A DNA stretch of 64,000 bases from Chloroflexota bacterium (lineage in GTDB: Bacteria > Chloroflexota > Anaerolineae > Aggregatilineales > Phototrophicaceae), in the NCBI GenBank assembly GCA_011523515.1, contig WTGO01000054.1, forward strand, positions 33,595 to 97,594, in the 5' to 3' direction. The notes under the pieces were generated by a model, which saw only the letters and a program-made list of their open reading frames with translations, was not told the origin of the DNA and made no database searches. Position numbers and translations under genes: made by a program. Shown here one piece after another: positions 51,016 through 60,096 of the stretch. Within the stretch, counting starts at the first letter, position 1. The number at the start of each line of letters is the position of its first letter.

Positions 51016-51678
51016 ATGAGCCACGTGTCACCCGTGGCGCAGCGGCTTCGCATTACTTTCGGCAAGAGCGGGTCCCTGCGCTACACCAGCAACCTGGATG
51101 TCGCCAAGATTTGGGAACGCGTCCTGCGCCGCGCCGACCTGCCTATTCTGTATACGCAAGGATTCAACACACGGCCGCGGATAAGGCTGGCTATGCCCTT
51201 GCCGCTGGGGATTTCCAGCGAATGCGAAATCCTCGACATCTCCCTGCGCCAGCGTATTGAGCTTGATGAGGCCGCGCTGCGCAATCGGCTGCTGGCTGTC
51301 GCGCCGCAGGGACTGACCATCAGCAGCATCGTCGAAGTCGATTTACGCGCGTCGACGCTGCATTCGTTGATCGACAGCGCCGAGTACAGGATCCACTTTG
51401 TTGATGAGGTCGATCCAGCCGTCCTGCGCGGCAAGATCGCCGCGGTCTTGCAGCGAGAATCGATCATTGTTGACCGAACGAGACGGCGAAAACGCAGCGT
51501 CATGGATATCCGTCCACTGATTTTGGCGCTTTATCTGGACGACTCGCATGATATGATTGCGCATCTCTCGGTCGGAGACCGCGGCAACCTGCGGCCGGAT
51601 CAGCTGCTTGAGTTGTTGGAATTGCAGCAGTATCACCACACGGCGCATCGTTACAAGCTATATACTCTGGACGATTGA
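51016..51678 (+). CDS. Radical SAM-associated protein, DUF2344/TIGR03936 type
   Basis: A protein of about 220 residues. It has the DUF2344 pattern: RLRITFGKSGSLRYTSNLDVAKIWERVLRRADLP, then TQGFNTRPRIRLAMPLPLGISSECEI, and a C-terminal GNLRPDQLLELL. In other bacteria it is encoded next to, or fused with, the TIGR03960 radical SAM protein, which is here at 54235 but separated by three genes. I use the ATG at 51016; another ATG at 51007 is only two bases from the GGAG site. Function is not established. Confidence 0.88.
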   Translation: MSHVSPVAQRLRITFGKSGSLRYTSNLDVAKIWERVLRRADLPILYTQGFNTRPRIRLAMPLPLGISSECEILDISLRQRIELDEAALRNRLLAVAPQGLTISSIVEVDLRASTLHSLIDSAEYRIHFVDEVDPAVLRGKIAAVLQRESIIVDRTRRRKRSVMDIRPLILALYLDDSHDMIAHLSVGDRGNLRPDQLLELLELQQYHHTAHRYKLYTLDD

Positions 51679-51689
51679 AAGTGCGCTCA

Positions 51690-52601
51690 ATGTCCCTTGC
51701 CCTGCACATCAGCAATAACGTTCAGCAAGCCCTTGACAGCCGGCAGCCGGTCGTCGCCCTCGAATCGACCTTGATCACACATGGCCTGCCCTACCCCTTA
51801 AATGTCGAGACGGCACTGGCGATGGAAGCGGCCGTGCGCGGGGCGGGCGCTGTGCCGGCGACGATGGCGGTGCTCAGGGGAGAAATCTCGGTAGGCATTT
51901 CGTCGCAGCAGATTGAAGCGCTGGCGCAATCTCCCGCGGGCAGCGTGCGCAAGTGCAGCCGGCGCGACTTGCCCATCGCCATCGCGCTTAAACAGGACGG
52001 CGCTACTACCGTCGCCTGCACCATGATCATCGCTGAAAAGGTCGGCATCAAAGTGTTTGCGACGGGCGGTATCGGCGGCGTGCATCGTGGACAACCGCAT
52101 GATGTTTCGGCCGACCTGCTGGAATTTGGTCGAACGCACGTGGCGGTCGTCTCATCGGGCGCCAAGTCGATTCTGGACCTGCCGCTGACGTTGGAGGTCT
52201 TGGAGACTCAGGGTGTTCCCGTCCTGGGCTACCGCACGGACAAGCTGCCCGCTTTCTATTCGGCGCATACCGACTTACCGGTCGATCAACGTGTGGAAAC
52301 ACCCGAAGAGGCGGCCGCCATTATCCGCGCGGCGGACGCGCTTGGCGCAATGCACGGAATCTTGATCGCTGTTCCCGTACCCGCGGAGCACGAACTATCG
52401 GCGGCCGTCGCCGAGGATGCCATCGCCAAAGCAACGGTGGAGGCGGAAGCTGCCGGCATCGGCGGCAAAGATATTACGCCCTTCGTGCTGGGTCGCGTGG
52501 CAGAACTGACGCAGGGCGCCTCAAGAGCGGCCAATATCGCCTTGCTTGTCAACAATGCGCGTGTTGCCGGCGAAATCGCCGTCGCGCTCTGCCGAAGCTA
52601 G
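51690..52601 (+). CDS. psuG: Pseudouridine-5'-phosphate glycosidase
   Basis: A protein of 303 residues from the ATG at 51690. The PsuG signature VVALESTLITHGLPYP is near the N-terminus, the catalytic region contains VFATGGIGGVHRG, and the C-terminal part has GKDITPFVLGRVAELTQG. It splits pseudouridine 5'-phosphate to uracil and ribose 5-phosphate. The usual kinase partner PsuK (PfkB family) is not adjacent. The gene is close behind the DUF2344 gene. Confidence 0.93.
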   Translation: MSLALHISNNVQQALDSRQPVVALESTLITHGLPYPLNVETALAMEAAVRGAGAVPATMAVLRGEISVGISSQQIEALAQSPAGSVRKCSRRDLPIAIALKQDGATTVACTMIIAEKVGIKVFATGGIGGVHRGQPHDVSADLLEFGRTHVAVVSSGAKSILDLPLTLEVLETQGVPVLGYRTDKLPAFYSAHTDLPVDQRVETPEEAAAIIRAADALGAMHGILIAVPVPAEHELSAAVAEDAIAKATVEAEAAGIGGKDITPFVLGRVAELTQGASRAANIALLVNNARVAGEIAVALCRS

Positions 52602-52602
52602 C

Positions 52603-53103
52603 TCAATCGTTTTCCCACAGATACAGCATCAAATCCTGCTCCAGCGTTGGCGCGCCCAGTTCATGCAGTCGCGTCAAAATCTGCGCGCGGTGGTCGGTGC
52701 CGTGGTTGACCATGTGCAGCAACACTTCCCGCCGACGGCACCGCTGCGGCTCGCTATATCGGCCGGGGATCGCTACCGAGACGCTCGCCTCCAACTCCGC
52801 TGGCGTCAGGCCAGTCACATACGCGAGCACACGCTCACGGACCGCATCCCATTCCGGGCGGATTGACGCCGTGTCAGGAAATGTTGCCTCATCCAAAATA
52901 TCCGGCAGCGTCGTTTCCTGAAGGCGCGCCAACCAACGGTCGTCAACATTCATGCAATGGACCAGATGGTTACGCACTGAGCCCAAGGAGTAGCCCTTGT
53001 CCTCGACGAATTGCGCGTCAGTCAACTGTGCCGCGGAAGCCCAGACGCTTTCAAACATGCCGTAGTGGTAGTCGAATATCGTCTTTACCGTGCCTGAGTC
53101 CAT
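52603..53103 (-). CDS. DinB-family protein
   Basis: A 166-residue four-helix-bundle protein. The DinB metal-binding His residues appear in HLVHCMNVDDRW and HMVNHGTDHRAQIL. Members include thiol S-transferases that use bacillithiol or mycothiol and many of unknown role; the thiol cannot be told here. It converges on psuG with a one-base gap and follows the secreted propeller gene by two bases. Confidence 0.88.
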   Translation of the reverse strand: MDSGTVKTIFDYHYGMFESVWASAAQLTDAQFVEDKGYSLGSVRNHLVHCMNVDDRWLARLQETTLPDILDEATFPDTASIRPEWDAVRERVLAYVTGLTPAELEASVSVAIPGRYSEPQRCRRREVLLHMVNHGTDHRAQILTRLHELGAPTLEQDLMLYLWEND

Positions 53104-53105
53104 GG

Positions 53106-54170
53106 CTAGCTCTCCTCGCTTTCCGCATTTTCACTCACTCGCCAGATATCCAAACCCGTGTCGCAGCCGATGACCAGGGCCGTCCCGTTCGCGCTGAGCG
53201 CCACCTTGTCCGGTATGCGCTCGCACTCGCGATATGCGCCCAATTCGTGGCGCTCTCCCGTGTCAACATCCCAAGCAAATACCTCGGGTGCGAAATCCAG
53301 ATTCACGACCAGAATCGCGCTAGCGTCCGCCGCCAGCATGTGATACTGGGCGTAGGCATGGCCGATTTCCGCCACAACTCGACTCTCGCCTGTCTCCAGG
53401 TTGAGAAGATTCAGGCGCGTGGAAGCCGGATCGCTCCAGGCGAAGTGGCTGCCTGTCGCGCCATTGACCGCGCCGAAGACTGCCGGACCCTGCGGCAAGT
53501 TGTATTCTGTAACCAAGCTCGCCTCGAAAGCATCGGGATAGCGGTAGACTTCCAGCGCGCCATCTTCCAGCGCCGAATATAGCACGATTGGGAAATCGAT
53601 TCTGCCGATTCGCACAGCGGGCGTCTGCGGATCAGTCGCCGGCACTGGAGACTCGCCGACGAGTTGCCACGCGTCGGTCTCTTTGGCGTCGGCAAACTGC
53701 ATAAACAAAGTACGGCCGTTGGCGTCAAGCGCTTCAACAATAAGCGAGTCTCCGAATGGGAAAATGGCAACCGGTTCGCGCCCGGCTGGCAGCCGCCGCT
53801 CGTTGATGAAGTAGTCCCCGTCAAGCACATAAAGTACTTGCGCTTCATCGGCAATATAGGCCGCGTCAATCAGCGAGAAGAGCTGGCCGCTGCCCGTCTC
53901 AACATAAGACCAACTGTCCTCAATACCGGCCGGAGCGGCGCGGTAGATTCGCCCGGCTTGATCAAAGAGGATGAATTCGCTGGCGTCTGCGTCAGCTTCA
54001 AACCAACCGATCTTCGGCTCGCCGGGAAACTCAGCAAAGTCAATTCTTCCATGCGAATGCAGCAGTCCCAGATTGGCCGCGCTGATCGGCGCATAATCCT
54101 GCCCGGCTGCAAGGGCGGCGCAGACAAATGCGAGCGCGCAAATCACCGCGCGCGTCAAGGATAAAGGCAT
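53106..54170 (-). CDS. Secreted beta-propeller-like protein
   Basis: A 354-residue protein with a signal peptide (ICALAFVCAALAAG, cleavage likely after ALAAG near residue 23). The rest is beta-rich with WD/YncE-like repeats: ILFDQAGRIYRA, AQVLYVLDGDYFINERRL, SRVVAEIGHAYAQYHMLAADASAILVVN, VFAWDVDTGERHEL. A six- or seven-blade propeller of binding function is likely; no catalytic motif is seen. It is divergent from the radical SAM gene and two bases upstream of dinB. Confidence 0.75.
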   Translation of the reverse strand: MPLSLTRAVICALAFVCAALAAGQDYAPISAANLGLLHSHGRIDFAEFPGEPKIGWFEADADASEFILFDQAGRIYRAAPAGIEDSWSYVETGSGQLFSLIDAAYIADEAQVLYVLDGDYFINERRLPAGREPVAIFPFGDSLIVEALDANGRTLFMQFADAKETDAWQLVGESPVPATDPQTPAVRIGRIDFPIVLYSALEDGALEVYRYPDAFEASLVTEYNLPQGPAVFGAVNGATGSHFAWSDPASTRLNLLNLETGESRVVAEIGHAYAQYHMLAADASAILVVNLDFAPEVFAWDVDTGERHELGAYRECERIPDKVALSANGTALVIGCDTGLDIWRVSENAESEES

Positions 54171-54173
54171 CGC

Positions 54174-54202
54174 TATACAGTCAAGACCATGTCAGTTATA
54201 AT
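54174..54202 (+). promoter_or_regulatory. Candidate promoter of the radical SAM operon
   Basis: TATACA (54174-54179) is 17 bases from a perfect TATAAT (54197-54202). The predicted start near 54209 leaves a leader of about 26 bases. Confidence 0.6.
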
Positions 54203-54234
54203 CGGTCCAGAATGGGCAGTGTCGGGCGCGCAGC

Positions 54235-56157
54235 ATGACTACACAGTCGATCGAGACTAGATTAGATCGTTTCCTCTTGCAAGTGGAAAAACCCGGACGC
54301 TATGTCGGCGGGGAGTACAACAGCGTCGTCAAGCGTTGGGATCAAACTGACATCAAAGTCGCCCTGGCTTTCCCGGACATTTACGACCTGGGCATGTCCA
54401 ACCTGGGCATAATGAATCTCTACCATCAGGTCAATTTGCAGGACGACATGCTGGCCGAACGGGTATTCTCGCCCTGGCTCGACATGGAAACTGTGATGCG
54501 CGCGCAATCGATCCCGCTCTACTCGCTCGAGTCCAAGCGGCCGATACGCGACTTCGACCTGCTGGGCATCAGCCTGCCCTACGAGCAGCTCTATACTAAC
54601 GCCGTTAATCTGCTCGACCTGGCCGGCCTGCCGATTCTAAGCCGCGACCGAGATGAGCGCTATCCCTTGGTCATCGCCGGCGGGCACGCCTGCTTTAATC
54701 CGGAACCCATGGCCGACTTCATCGACGCCTTCGTGATCGGCGAAGGCGAAGAAATCATTGTCGAAATTGCTCGCGTATTGGGTGAGACGCGCGGCCGCCC
54801 GCGCCAGGAGCAATTGCGCGCCATCGCTCGCATTCAAGGCATGTACGTGCCGCGATTCTACGATGTGGAGTACCACGACGATGGCACCATTCGCACGGTG
54901 ATATCTAACGAAGCCGGTGTGCCGGATCGTGTGCTCAAGCGCATCGTGCTGACCCTGCCCAAGCCTTTTACCAAATTCATCGTGCCCAATATCGATACGG
55001 TGCATAACCGCGCCCCAATTGAGATAATGCGTGGCTGCACGCGCGGCTGCCGCTTCTGCCACGCGGGCATGGTCACGCGGCCGGTGCGTGAGCGCCCGGT
55101 AGACGAAATCATGGCGGCCATTGACGAAATCGTTCGCTACACCGGCTTTGAAGAGATCAGCTTGCTTAGCCTGTCGTCGTCGGATTATGTCTGGGTGGAA
55201 GAGTTGGCGCAGGAGGTCAATCGCGTCTACGCCGATGCCGGCCTCAGCTTGAGCCTGCCCAGCTTGCGCATCGAGAGCGCCAGCGCGGACCTGCTGGAGA
55301 AGATCGGCGGAACGCGCCGCAGCGGCTTCACCTTTGCGCCGGAGGCCGCCACAGAAAAAATGCGCGACCTGATAAACAAATACGTACCGGATGAACAGGT
55401 GCTGCAGACTGCGCGCGATGTATATTCGCGCGGCTGGCGCACGATCAAATTCTATTTCATGATCGGGCATCCCGAAGAAACGCTGGACGATGTGCAGGCG
55501 ATTGTTGATCTGTGCACCAGCACCTTGAACGAGGGCACCAAGATCCTGGGCAAAAAGGCCACGCTGAATGTCGGCGTCAGCACCTTTATTCCCAAGCCGC
55601 ATACGCCTTTCCAATGGGTGCCGCAGGACACGCGCCGGAGCGTGGATGATAAACAGGCGCTGCTCAAGCGGCAATTGCGCCGCGGCGGCATGCACCTGCG
55701 CTGGAATACCTACGACGACAGCGAATTCGAAGGTTGGCTCAGCCGCGGCGACCGCCGGCTGGGTCGCGTAATCCGGCGCGCCTGGGAGCTGGGCTGCAAG
55801 TTCGACGCCTGGCAGGACCAACATAAACACGCCAGCTGGCTGCGCGCTTTTGCCGAATGCGACCTGGACCCGGACTTCTACAATCATCGCGAGCGCGGGC
55901 TGGATGAAGTTTTCCCTTGGGACCATATCGATGTGGGCCTGCACAAGAAATTCCTGCGCGAAGACTACTTGATGAGTATCAAGGGCGAAACCCGCGTCGA
56001 TTGCCGCGACAAGTGCTTCGCTTGCGGGATCTTGCCCAAATTCGCCAAGGAGCGCGCGACCACCGAGGACATGGCCTGGGAGTGCCCGCCCGTCAAGCCG
56101 ATCAGTGAACGCCAGCGAGCCCGCCGCGCCGCCATCCCTTTGAGCGCAATCGGCTAG
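54235..56157 (+). CDS. B12-binding radical SAM protein, TIGR03960 type
   Basis: A 640-residue protein. The N-terminal region (about 30-200) is the cobalamin-binding-like domain (ALAFPDIYDLGMSNLG, LVIAGGHACFNPEPMADF, FVIGEGEEII). The radical SAM cluster motif is CTRGCRFCHAG (CxxxCxxC) near residue 265. Downstream are SLLSLSSSDY and FAPEAATEKMRDLINK. The C-terminal CRDKCFACGILP adds further cysteines, perhaps an extra cluster. These proteins are paired in genomes with DUF2344 proteins; the reaction is unknown. Confidence 0.92.
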   Translation: MTTQSIETRLDRFLLQVEKPGRYVGGEYNSVVKRWDQTDIKVALAFPDIYDLGMSNLGIMNLYHQVNLQDDMLAERVFSPWLDMETVMRAQSIPLYSLESKRPIRDFDLLGISLPYEQLYTNAVNLLDLAGLPILSRDRDERYPLVIAGGHACFNPEPMADFIDAFVIGEGEEIIVEIARVLGETRGRPRQEQLRAIARIQGMYVPRFYDVEYHDDGTIRTVISNEAGVPDRVLKRIVLTLPKPFTKFIVPNIDTVHNRAPIEIMRGCTRGCRFCHAGMVTRPVRERPVDEIMAAIDEIVRYTGFEEISLLSLSSSDYVWVEELAQEVNRVYADAGLSLSLPSLRIESASADLLEKIGGTRRSGFTFAPEAATEKMRDLINKYVPDEQVLQTARDVYSRGWRTIKFYFMIGHPEETLDDVQAIVDLCTSTLNEGTKILGKKATLNVGVSTFIPKPHTPFQWVPQDTRRSVDDKQALLKRQLRRGGMHLRWNTYDDSEFEGWLSRGDRRLGRVIRRAWELGCKFDAWQDQHKHASWLRAFAECDLDPDFYNHRERGLDEVFPWDHIDVGLHKKFLREDYLMSIKGETRVDCRDKCFACGILPKFAKERATTEDMAWECPPVKPISERQRARRAAIPLSAIG

Positions 56158-56163
56158 CGCCCG

Positions 56164-56943
56164 GTGGCCGGCAGCAGCGAACTTTCAATCCAGGGCATCC
56201 GTATCCGCGAGCGCGTCATCGGCGAAGGCCCGCCGGTCCTGATGGCGCATGGCTGGGGCGCCAGCATTGATTTGATGCGGCCGCTGGCGCTCCCGCTCAG
56301 CCGGCTGGGTTATCAGTGTCTGATGCTCGACCTGCCCGGCTTCGGGGGGAGCGCTGAGCCCGAGCAAGCATTCACGATTCAAGATTACGCGTCTTTCTGT
56401 ATCGACTACTTGAATCATCACAATTTGAAATCGGTCAACTTCTTCGGACATTCACTCGGCGGTCGCATCGGACTGGTGCTGGCAGCCGCGCACCCCCAGC
56501 GAATCGTGAAGATGGCGTTATCCAACAGCGCCGGCATTCGCGTCGAACCAACGTCGCTGCAGCGTTTTCGTCTGCAAACATATCACAAAGTCAGACGTGG
56601 TTTGGAGTCCATCGGCGCGGCTGCGGCGGCGGCGCGATTGCGTCAACGTTACAATCAGCATTATGGATCTCCCGACTACCAGAACGCGTCGCCGGTCATG
56701 CGGCAGACGCTGATTCAGGTCGTCAACGAGGATCTGCTGGCGTATGCCGCGCGCGTCTCGGCGCCAACCATTCTCGTTTGGGGCGATGCCGATCTAGACA
56801 CGCCGCTCTGGATGGGGCGCAAGCTTGAAAAGACGATTTCCGACGCGGCGCTGATCGTGCACGAAGGCGCCGGTCATTACGCCTATCTCGACTTCCCAGA
56901 GAAAACCGCAGAGATAATGGATGCGCTGTTTCGCGGCGCCTAG
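56164..56943 (+). CDS. Alpha/beta hydrolase
   Basis: A 259-residue alpha/beta-hydrolase fold protein. The oxyanion segment is MAHGWGAS, the nucleophile elbow is FFGHSLGGRIG with Ser near residue 97, the acid is in LVWGDADLDTP, and the catalytic His in GAGHYAYLD. The substrate is unknown. The GTG start at 56164 is six bases after the radical SAM stop. A dyad and -10 element follow it and probably serve the MurF-like gene. Confidence 0.88.
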   Translation: MAGSSELSIQGIRIRERVIGEGPPVLMAHGWGASIDLMRPLALPLSRLGYQCLMLDLPGFGGSAEPEQAFTIQDYASFCIDYLNHHNLKSVNFFGHSLGGRIGLVLAAAHPQRIVKMALSNSAGIRVEPTSLQRFRLQTYHKVRRGLESIGAAAAAARLRQRYNQHYGSPDYQNASPVMRQTLIQVVNEDLLAYAARVSAPTILVWGDADLDTPLWMGRKLEKTISDAALIVHEGAGHYAYLDFPEKTAEIMDALFRGA

Positions 56944-56960
56944 CGCACAATGCCCGCTGT

Positions 56961-56988
56961 TTTGCGATTCCGCAAATCGCCCTATAAT
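56961..56988 (+). promoter_or_regulatory. Inverted repeat and -10 element upstream of the murF-like gene
   Basis: TTTGCG (56961-56966) and CGCAAA (56971-56976) form a perfect 6-base inverted repeat, and a perfect TATAAT follows at 56983-56988. The dyad occupies the place of the -35 box, so it may be an operator, or a hairpin at the end of the hydrolase transcript. It has no T-tract. Confidence 0.45.
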
Positions 56989-57017
56989 GCCGCTAGAGTC
57001 ACTTGACGAGCCCGCAA

Positions 57018-58652
57018 ATGCTTGAAATTGCCCTCATTTCGATTTGGCTGATTGGCGCCTGGCTGCGCGTCTTTCGACAATCGCGCTACTATCAGATCGA
57101 AGAATATATGAACCGGCGTTATCTGCGCTGGGTGCTGGCCGACTGGCGGCGGGCTTTGCCGCTGCGTCCGCTGGCCGCATTTGGTGCTGGGCTCGTGATC
57201 GGTCTCGTCCGCGGCGATGCATTCGGCAGCTATTTGCCCTTCTTCGTCGCGCTTGCGGCGGCGGCCATCGCGGGGGCGCCGCCCGCGGCAGGCGAGGAAA
57301 AGAAACCGCTCGTTATCACGCAGCGCGCGAAACGTCTGCTCTTTGGCGCCGGTCTGGCTTCGCTCGGCGCTGCCGCAGTCGCGATTTGGCTAACAAGCAG
57401 CGCGGAAATCGCCGGCAACGCCGGGAGAGCCGCCGTCACCAGCGGATTCGGAGTCGCGCTGTTTCTGCTGGCGCCGGTCTGGCTGGTGGCAGGCAATGCG
57501 CTGATGCAGCCGCTGGAAGCCGCGCTGCGGCGCCGCTACCTGCGGCAAGCGGCGAGCACGCTGGACAAAATCGGCCCCAAGATCATTGGCATTACTGGCA
57601 GCTACGGCAAGACTACAACCAAAAACTTCCTGCGCGACATCATGAGCCTGCGCTATCAGACCTATGCCACGCCCAAGAGCTACAATACCTTGATGGGCAT
57701 CTCGCTGGCCATAAACCGCGACCTGGCCGATGACTATCGCAGCGAATACTTCATCAGCGAAATGGGCGCCTACGTCGAAGGCGAAATCGCGCGCATCTGT
57801 CAGCTGACGCCGCCGGATATCGCGATCGTCACGGAAATCGGCCCGCAGCATCTGGAGCGATTTGGCAGCCTCGAGAACATCAAGCGCGCAAAATACGAGC
57901 TGGTCAGCCACTTGCCCGCCGACGGTGTTGCAGTTTTCAATTGGGACAATCCTTACATCCACGAGATGGTCGCAGAGGGTTACCCGGCCACACGGCTGAC
58001 CGTCAGCCGAGCGGTCTCGCTGGCGGAAGCGCGCGAACAGGGCATCACCTGGCTGGCGAGCGACGTCTGCGAGAGCCTAAGCGGCTTATCCTTTCGCGCC
58101 TGCTATGTGCCCAGCGGCGAACAGTCGGAGATTGCCACAAGCATCGTCGGCGAACACAACGTGACCAACCTGCTGCTCTGCATCGCCGTCGCCTGGCATG
58201 AGGGCATCCCCCTGCGCGATATCGCCCGGCGCATTCGTGGACTGCAACCGGCCGCGAGCCGTCTGGTGACCGAGACGACGGCCAGCGGCATCACGATTAT
58301 CAACGATGCCTATAGCGCCAATCCGCTCGGTGTAGTAAGCGCCCTGAAGGTCCTGCGCATGCACGATTCGGGCAAGCGCTTGTTAATCACGCCCGGGATG
58401 GTCGAGCTGGGCGAATTGCAGGCGGTCGAAAACCACAAGTTGGGACTGCTGGCGGCCGAAAGCGCAACCGATATCATCTTGATTGGCGCAGGCCAAACAC
58501 AGCCGATTCTCGCCGCGATTCAGTCGACCGACTTTGACCAGTCGCGCGTTCAAGTGCTGGACGCGCTCGATGACGCGGTGCGCTGGTATCGGCAGAATTT
58601 GCATGCGGGCGATACCGTACTCTTCCTGAACGACTTGCCCGACACCTACTAG
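57018..58652 (+). CDS. Membrane-anchored Mur ligase, MurF-like
   Basis: A protein of about 544 residues. Residues 1-170 contain about four hydrophobic helices (for example GLASLGAAAVAIWLT and VALFLLAPVWLVAGN), which classical MurF lacks. The Mur ligase domain follows, with Walker A GITGSYGKTTTK near residue 195, SYNTLMGISLAINRDL, the EMGAYVEGEIARIC segment, and the third-domain NDAYSANPLGVVSAL. Together with ddl just downstream it would add the D-Ala-D-Ala end to peptidoglycan precursors at the membrane. I prefer ATG 57018 over a TTG five codons earlier. Confidence 0.85.
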   Translation: MLEIALISIWLIGAWLRVFRQSRYYQIEEYMNRRYLRWVLADWRRALPLRPLAAFGAGLVIGLVRGDAFGSYLPFFVALAAAAIAGAPPAAGEEKKPLVITQRAKRLLFGAGLASLGAAAVAIWLTSSAEIAGNAGRAAVTSGFGVALFLLAPVWLVAGNALMQPLEAALRRRYLRQAASTLDKIGPKIIGITGSYGKTTTKNFLRDIMSLRYQTYATPKSYNTLMGISLAINRDLADDYRSEYFISEMGAYVEGEIARICQLTPPDIAIVTEIGPQHLERFGSLENIKRAKYELVSHLPADGVAVFNWDNPYIHEMVAEGYPATRLTVSRAVSLAEAREQGITWLASDVCESLSGLSFRACYVPSGEQSEIATSIVGEHNVTNLLLCIAVAWHEGIPLRDIARRIRGLQPAASRLVTETTASGITIINDAYSANPLGVVSALKVLRMHDSGKRLLITPGMVELGELQAVENHKLGLLAAESATDIILIGAGQTQPILAAIQSTDFDQSRVQVLDALDDAVRWYRQNLHAGDTVLFLNDLPDTY

Positions 58653-58696
58653 GATTTGCCCTCCGCAGCGTAGCAGATATTGATGCGCCGTGCGAA

Positions 58697-58726
58697 CATA
58701 GTAGCGTGGATGCGGATGCTACTATG
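58697..58726 (+). promoter_or_regulatory. Perfect 9-bp hairpin abutting the ddl ribosome-binding site
   Basis: CATAGTAGC (58697-58705) and GCTACTATG (58718-58726) are exact complements around a 12-base loop. The right arm runs straight into the GAGGA before the ddl ATG at 58738. There is no T-tract, so it is not a terminator. It could regulate translation or be a dimeric protein site. Confidence 0.5.
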
Positions 58727-58737
58727 AGGAATGGGGT

Positions 58738-59928
58738 ATGAGCAGTCGTCGCCAGGTCATCGCGGTAATCTTCGGTGGTCGCAGCGTCGAACACGATGTG
58801 TCGATCGTCACCGGCCATCAAGTGATGAAGGCCATTCCCGCTGATGCTTACCAGGTCGCGCCGGTTTATATTGCGCGCGATGGACGCTGGTTTACGGGCC
58901 AGCCGCTGACCGACCTCGACAGCTTCAAGGATGACGGGACGCTTGATCTGGACGGCGTGTTGCCCTGCCTGCTATCGCCGGATACGCGTCATCACGGTCT
59001 GATTGTGAATCCGCTGGCGGGCCGCTTCCGCCAGAGCCAAGTCCAGCGTGTCGATGTCGTCTTTCCCGCGCTGCACGGCTCCCACGGCGAAGACGGCAGC
59101 CTGCAAGGCTTGCTGGAGCTGGCCGACATTCCTTACGTCGGTTGCGCCACCCTGGGCTCCGCTATAACCAACGACAAAATCATGACCAAGCTGGCGCTGC
59201 GACAGGCGGGCATTCCCGTAGTCGCGGATTATTGGTTTTCGCGCGAGCGCTGGCTCGAGCAGTCGGACGATATTGTTGCGGCGATTGGCGCTGAATTTGA
59301 CTTCCCGCTGTTTGTGAAGCCAGCCACCTTGGGCTCCAGCATCGGCATCGGCCGCGCCGACTCGCCGGAGCTGCTGCGCGCCAGCGTCGACATCGCCGCC
59401 AACTTTGATCGGCGCATTTTAGTTGAGCCCGCCATCACCGGCGGAGTCGAAATCAATTGCTCGGTCATCGGTTTCGGCGAAGACTACCAAGCCTCAACGC
59501 TTGAGCAGCCTGTGTCCTGGGACGAGTTTCTTTCCTACGAAGACAAGTACCTGCGCGGCAGCGAAGGCATGAAAAGCGCCGAGCGGATCATACCGGCGCC
59601 GGTCAGTCCAGCGCTCACGCAGAGAATTCAGCAACTGAGCATCGACGCCTTCAAAGCGGTGGACGGCCGGGGCATCGCGCGCATCGACTATCTGGCGCGC
59701 CCGGACCAAGACGAGGTCTACTTGAACGAAATCAACACCATGCCGGGTTCGCTCGCCTTCTACTTGTGGCGTGAAGATGGCTTCACGCAGGCCGATCTCG
59801 TGCAAAAGCTGGTTCAGCTCGCCTTTGAGGCGCACGCCGTCAAACGGCGCAACATCTACGATTACCAGACCAACCTGGTCGCGGTCGCCAGCCGCCGCGG
59901 CGTCAAAGGCAGCAAGGGCAAGGCCTGA
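58738..59928 (+). CDS. ddl: D-alanine--D-alanine ligase
   Basis: A 396-residue ATP-grasp ligase. FGGRSVEHDVSIVTG is the N-terminal signature, ALHGSHGEDGSLQGLLEL the core motif, KPATLGSSIGIGRA the ATP loop, and NEINTMPGSLAFYLWRE the C-terminal signature. FLSYEDKYLRG includes the loop Tyr typical of D-Ala-D-Ala rather than D-lactate enzymes (inference). It sits downstream of the MurF-like gene, linking the two steps. A C-terminal tail of about 20 basic residues is extra. Confidence 0.94.
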   Translation: MSSRRQVIAVIFGGRSVEHDVSIVTGHQVMKAIPADAYQVAPVYIARDGRWFTGQPLTDLDSFKDDGTLDLDGVLPCLLSPDTRHHGLIVNPLAGRFRQSQVQRVDVVFPALHGSHGEDGSLQGLLELADIPYVGCATLGSAITNDKIMTKLALRQAGIPVVADYWFSRERWLEQSDDIVAAIGAEFDFPLFVKPATLGSSIGIGRADSPELLRASVDIAANFDRRILVEPAITGGVEINCSVIGFGEDYQASTLEQPVSWDEFLSYEDKYLRGSEGMKSAERIIPAPVSPALTQRIQQLSIDAFKAVDGRGIARIDYLARPDQDEVYLNEINTMPGSLAFYLWREDGFTQADLVQKLVQLAFEAHAVKRRNIYDYQTNLVAVASRRGVKGSKGKA

Positions 59929-59947
59929 CGCGCGCGCCGCCTCTGAC

Positions 59948-59975
59948 TTGCCAGTCAAGTCCGCTATGTTATGAT
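59948..59975 (+). promoter_or_regulatory. Candidate promoter of the glycosyltransferase gene
   Basis: TTGCCA (59948-59953) is 16 bases from TATGAT (59970-59975). The -10 matches five of six consensus positions and the -35 matches five. The predicted leader is about 115 bases. Confidence 0.6.
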
Positions 59976-60096
59976 AATTGCGATTGAACGTGTTGAAGCC
60001 GAGGCGTCAACGGAGGTGTTCGCGCGTCAATCCGCCGGGTCGTAAACGAGGGCAGACGCAGCTACTTGCAGCCGTGTCTGCAACCAGTAATGTACC

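Noticed and set aside
54637..55944. A 435-codon minus-strand frame inside the radical SAM gene
   Set aside because: Shadow of a well-supported plus-strand gene; translation is Ala/Gly/Arg-rich without motifs.
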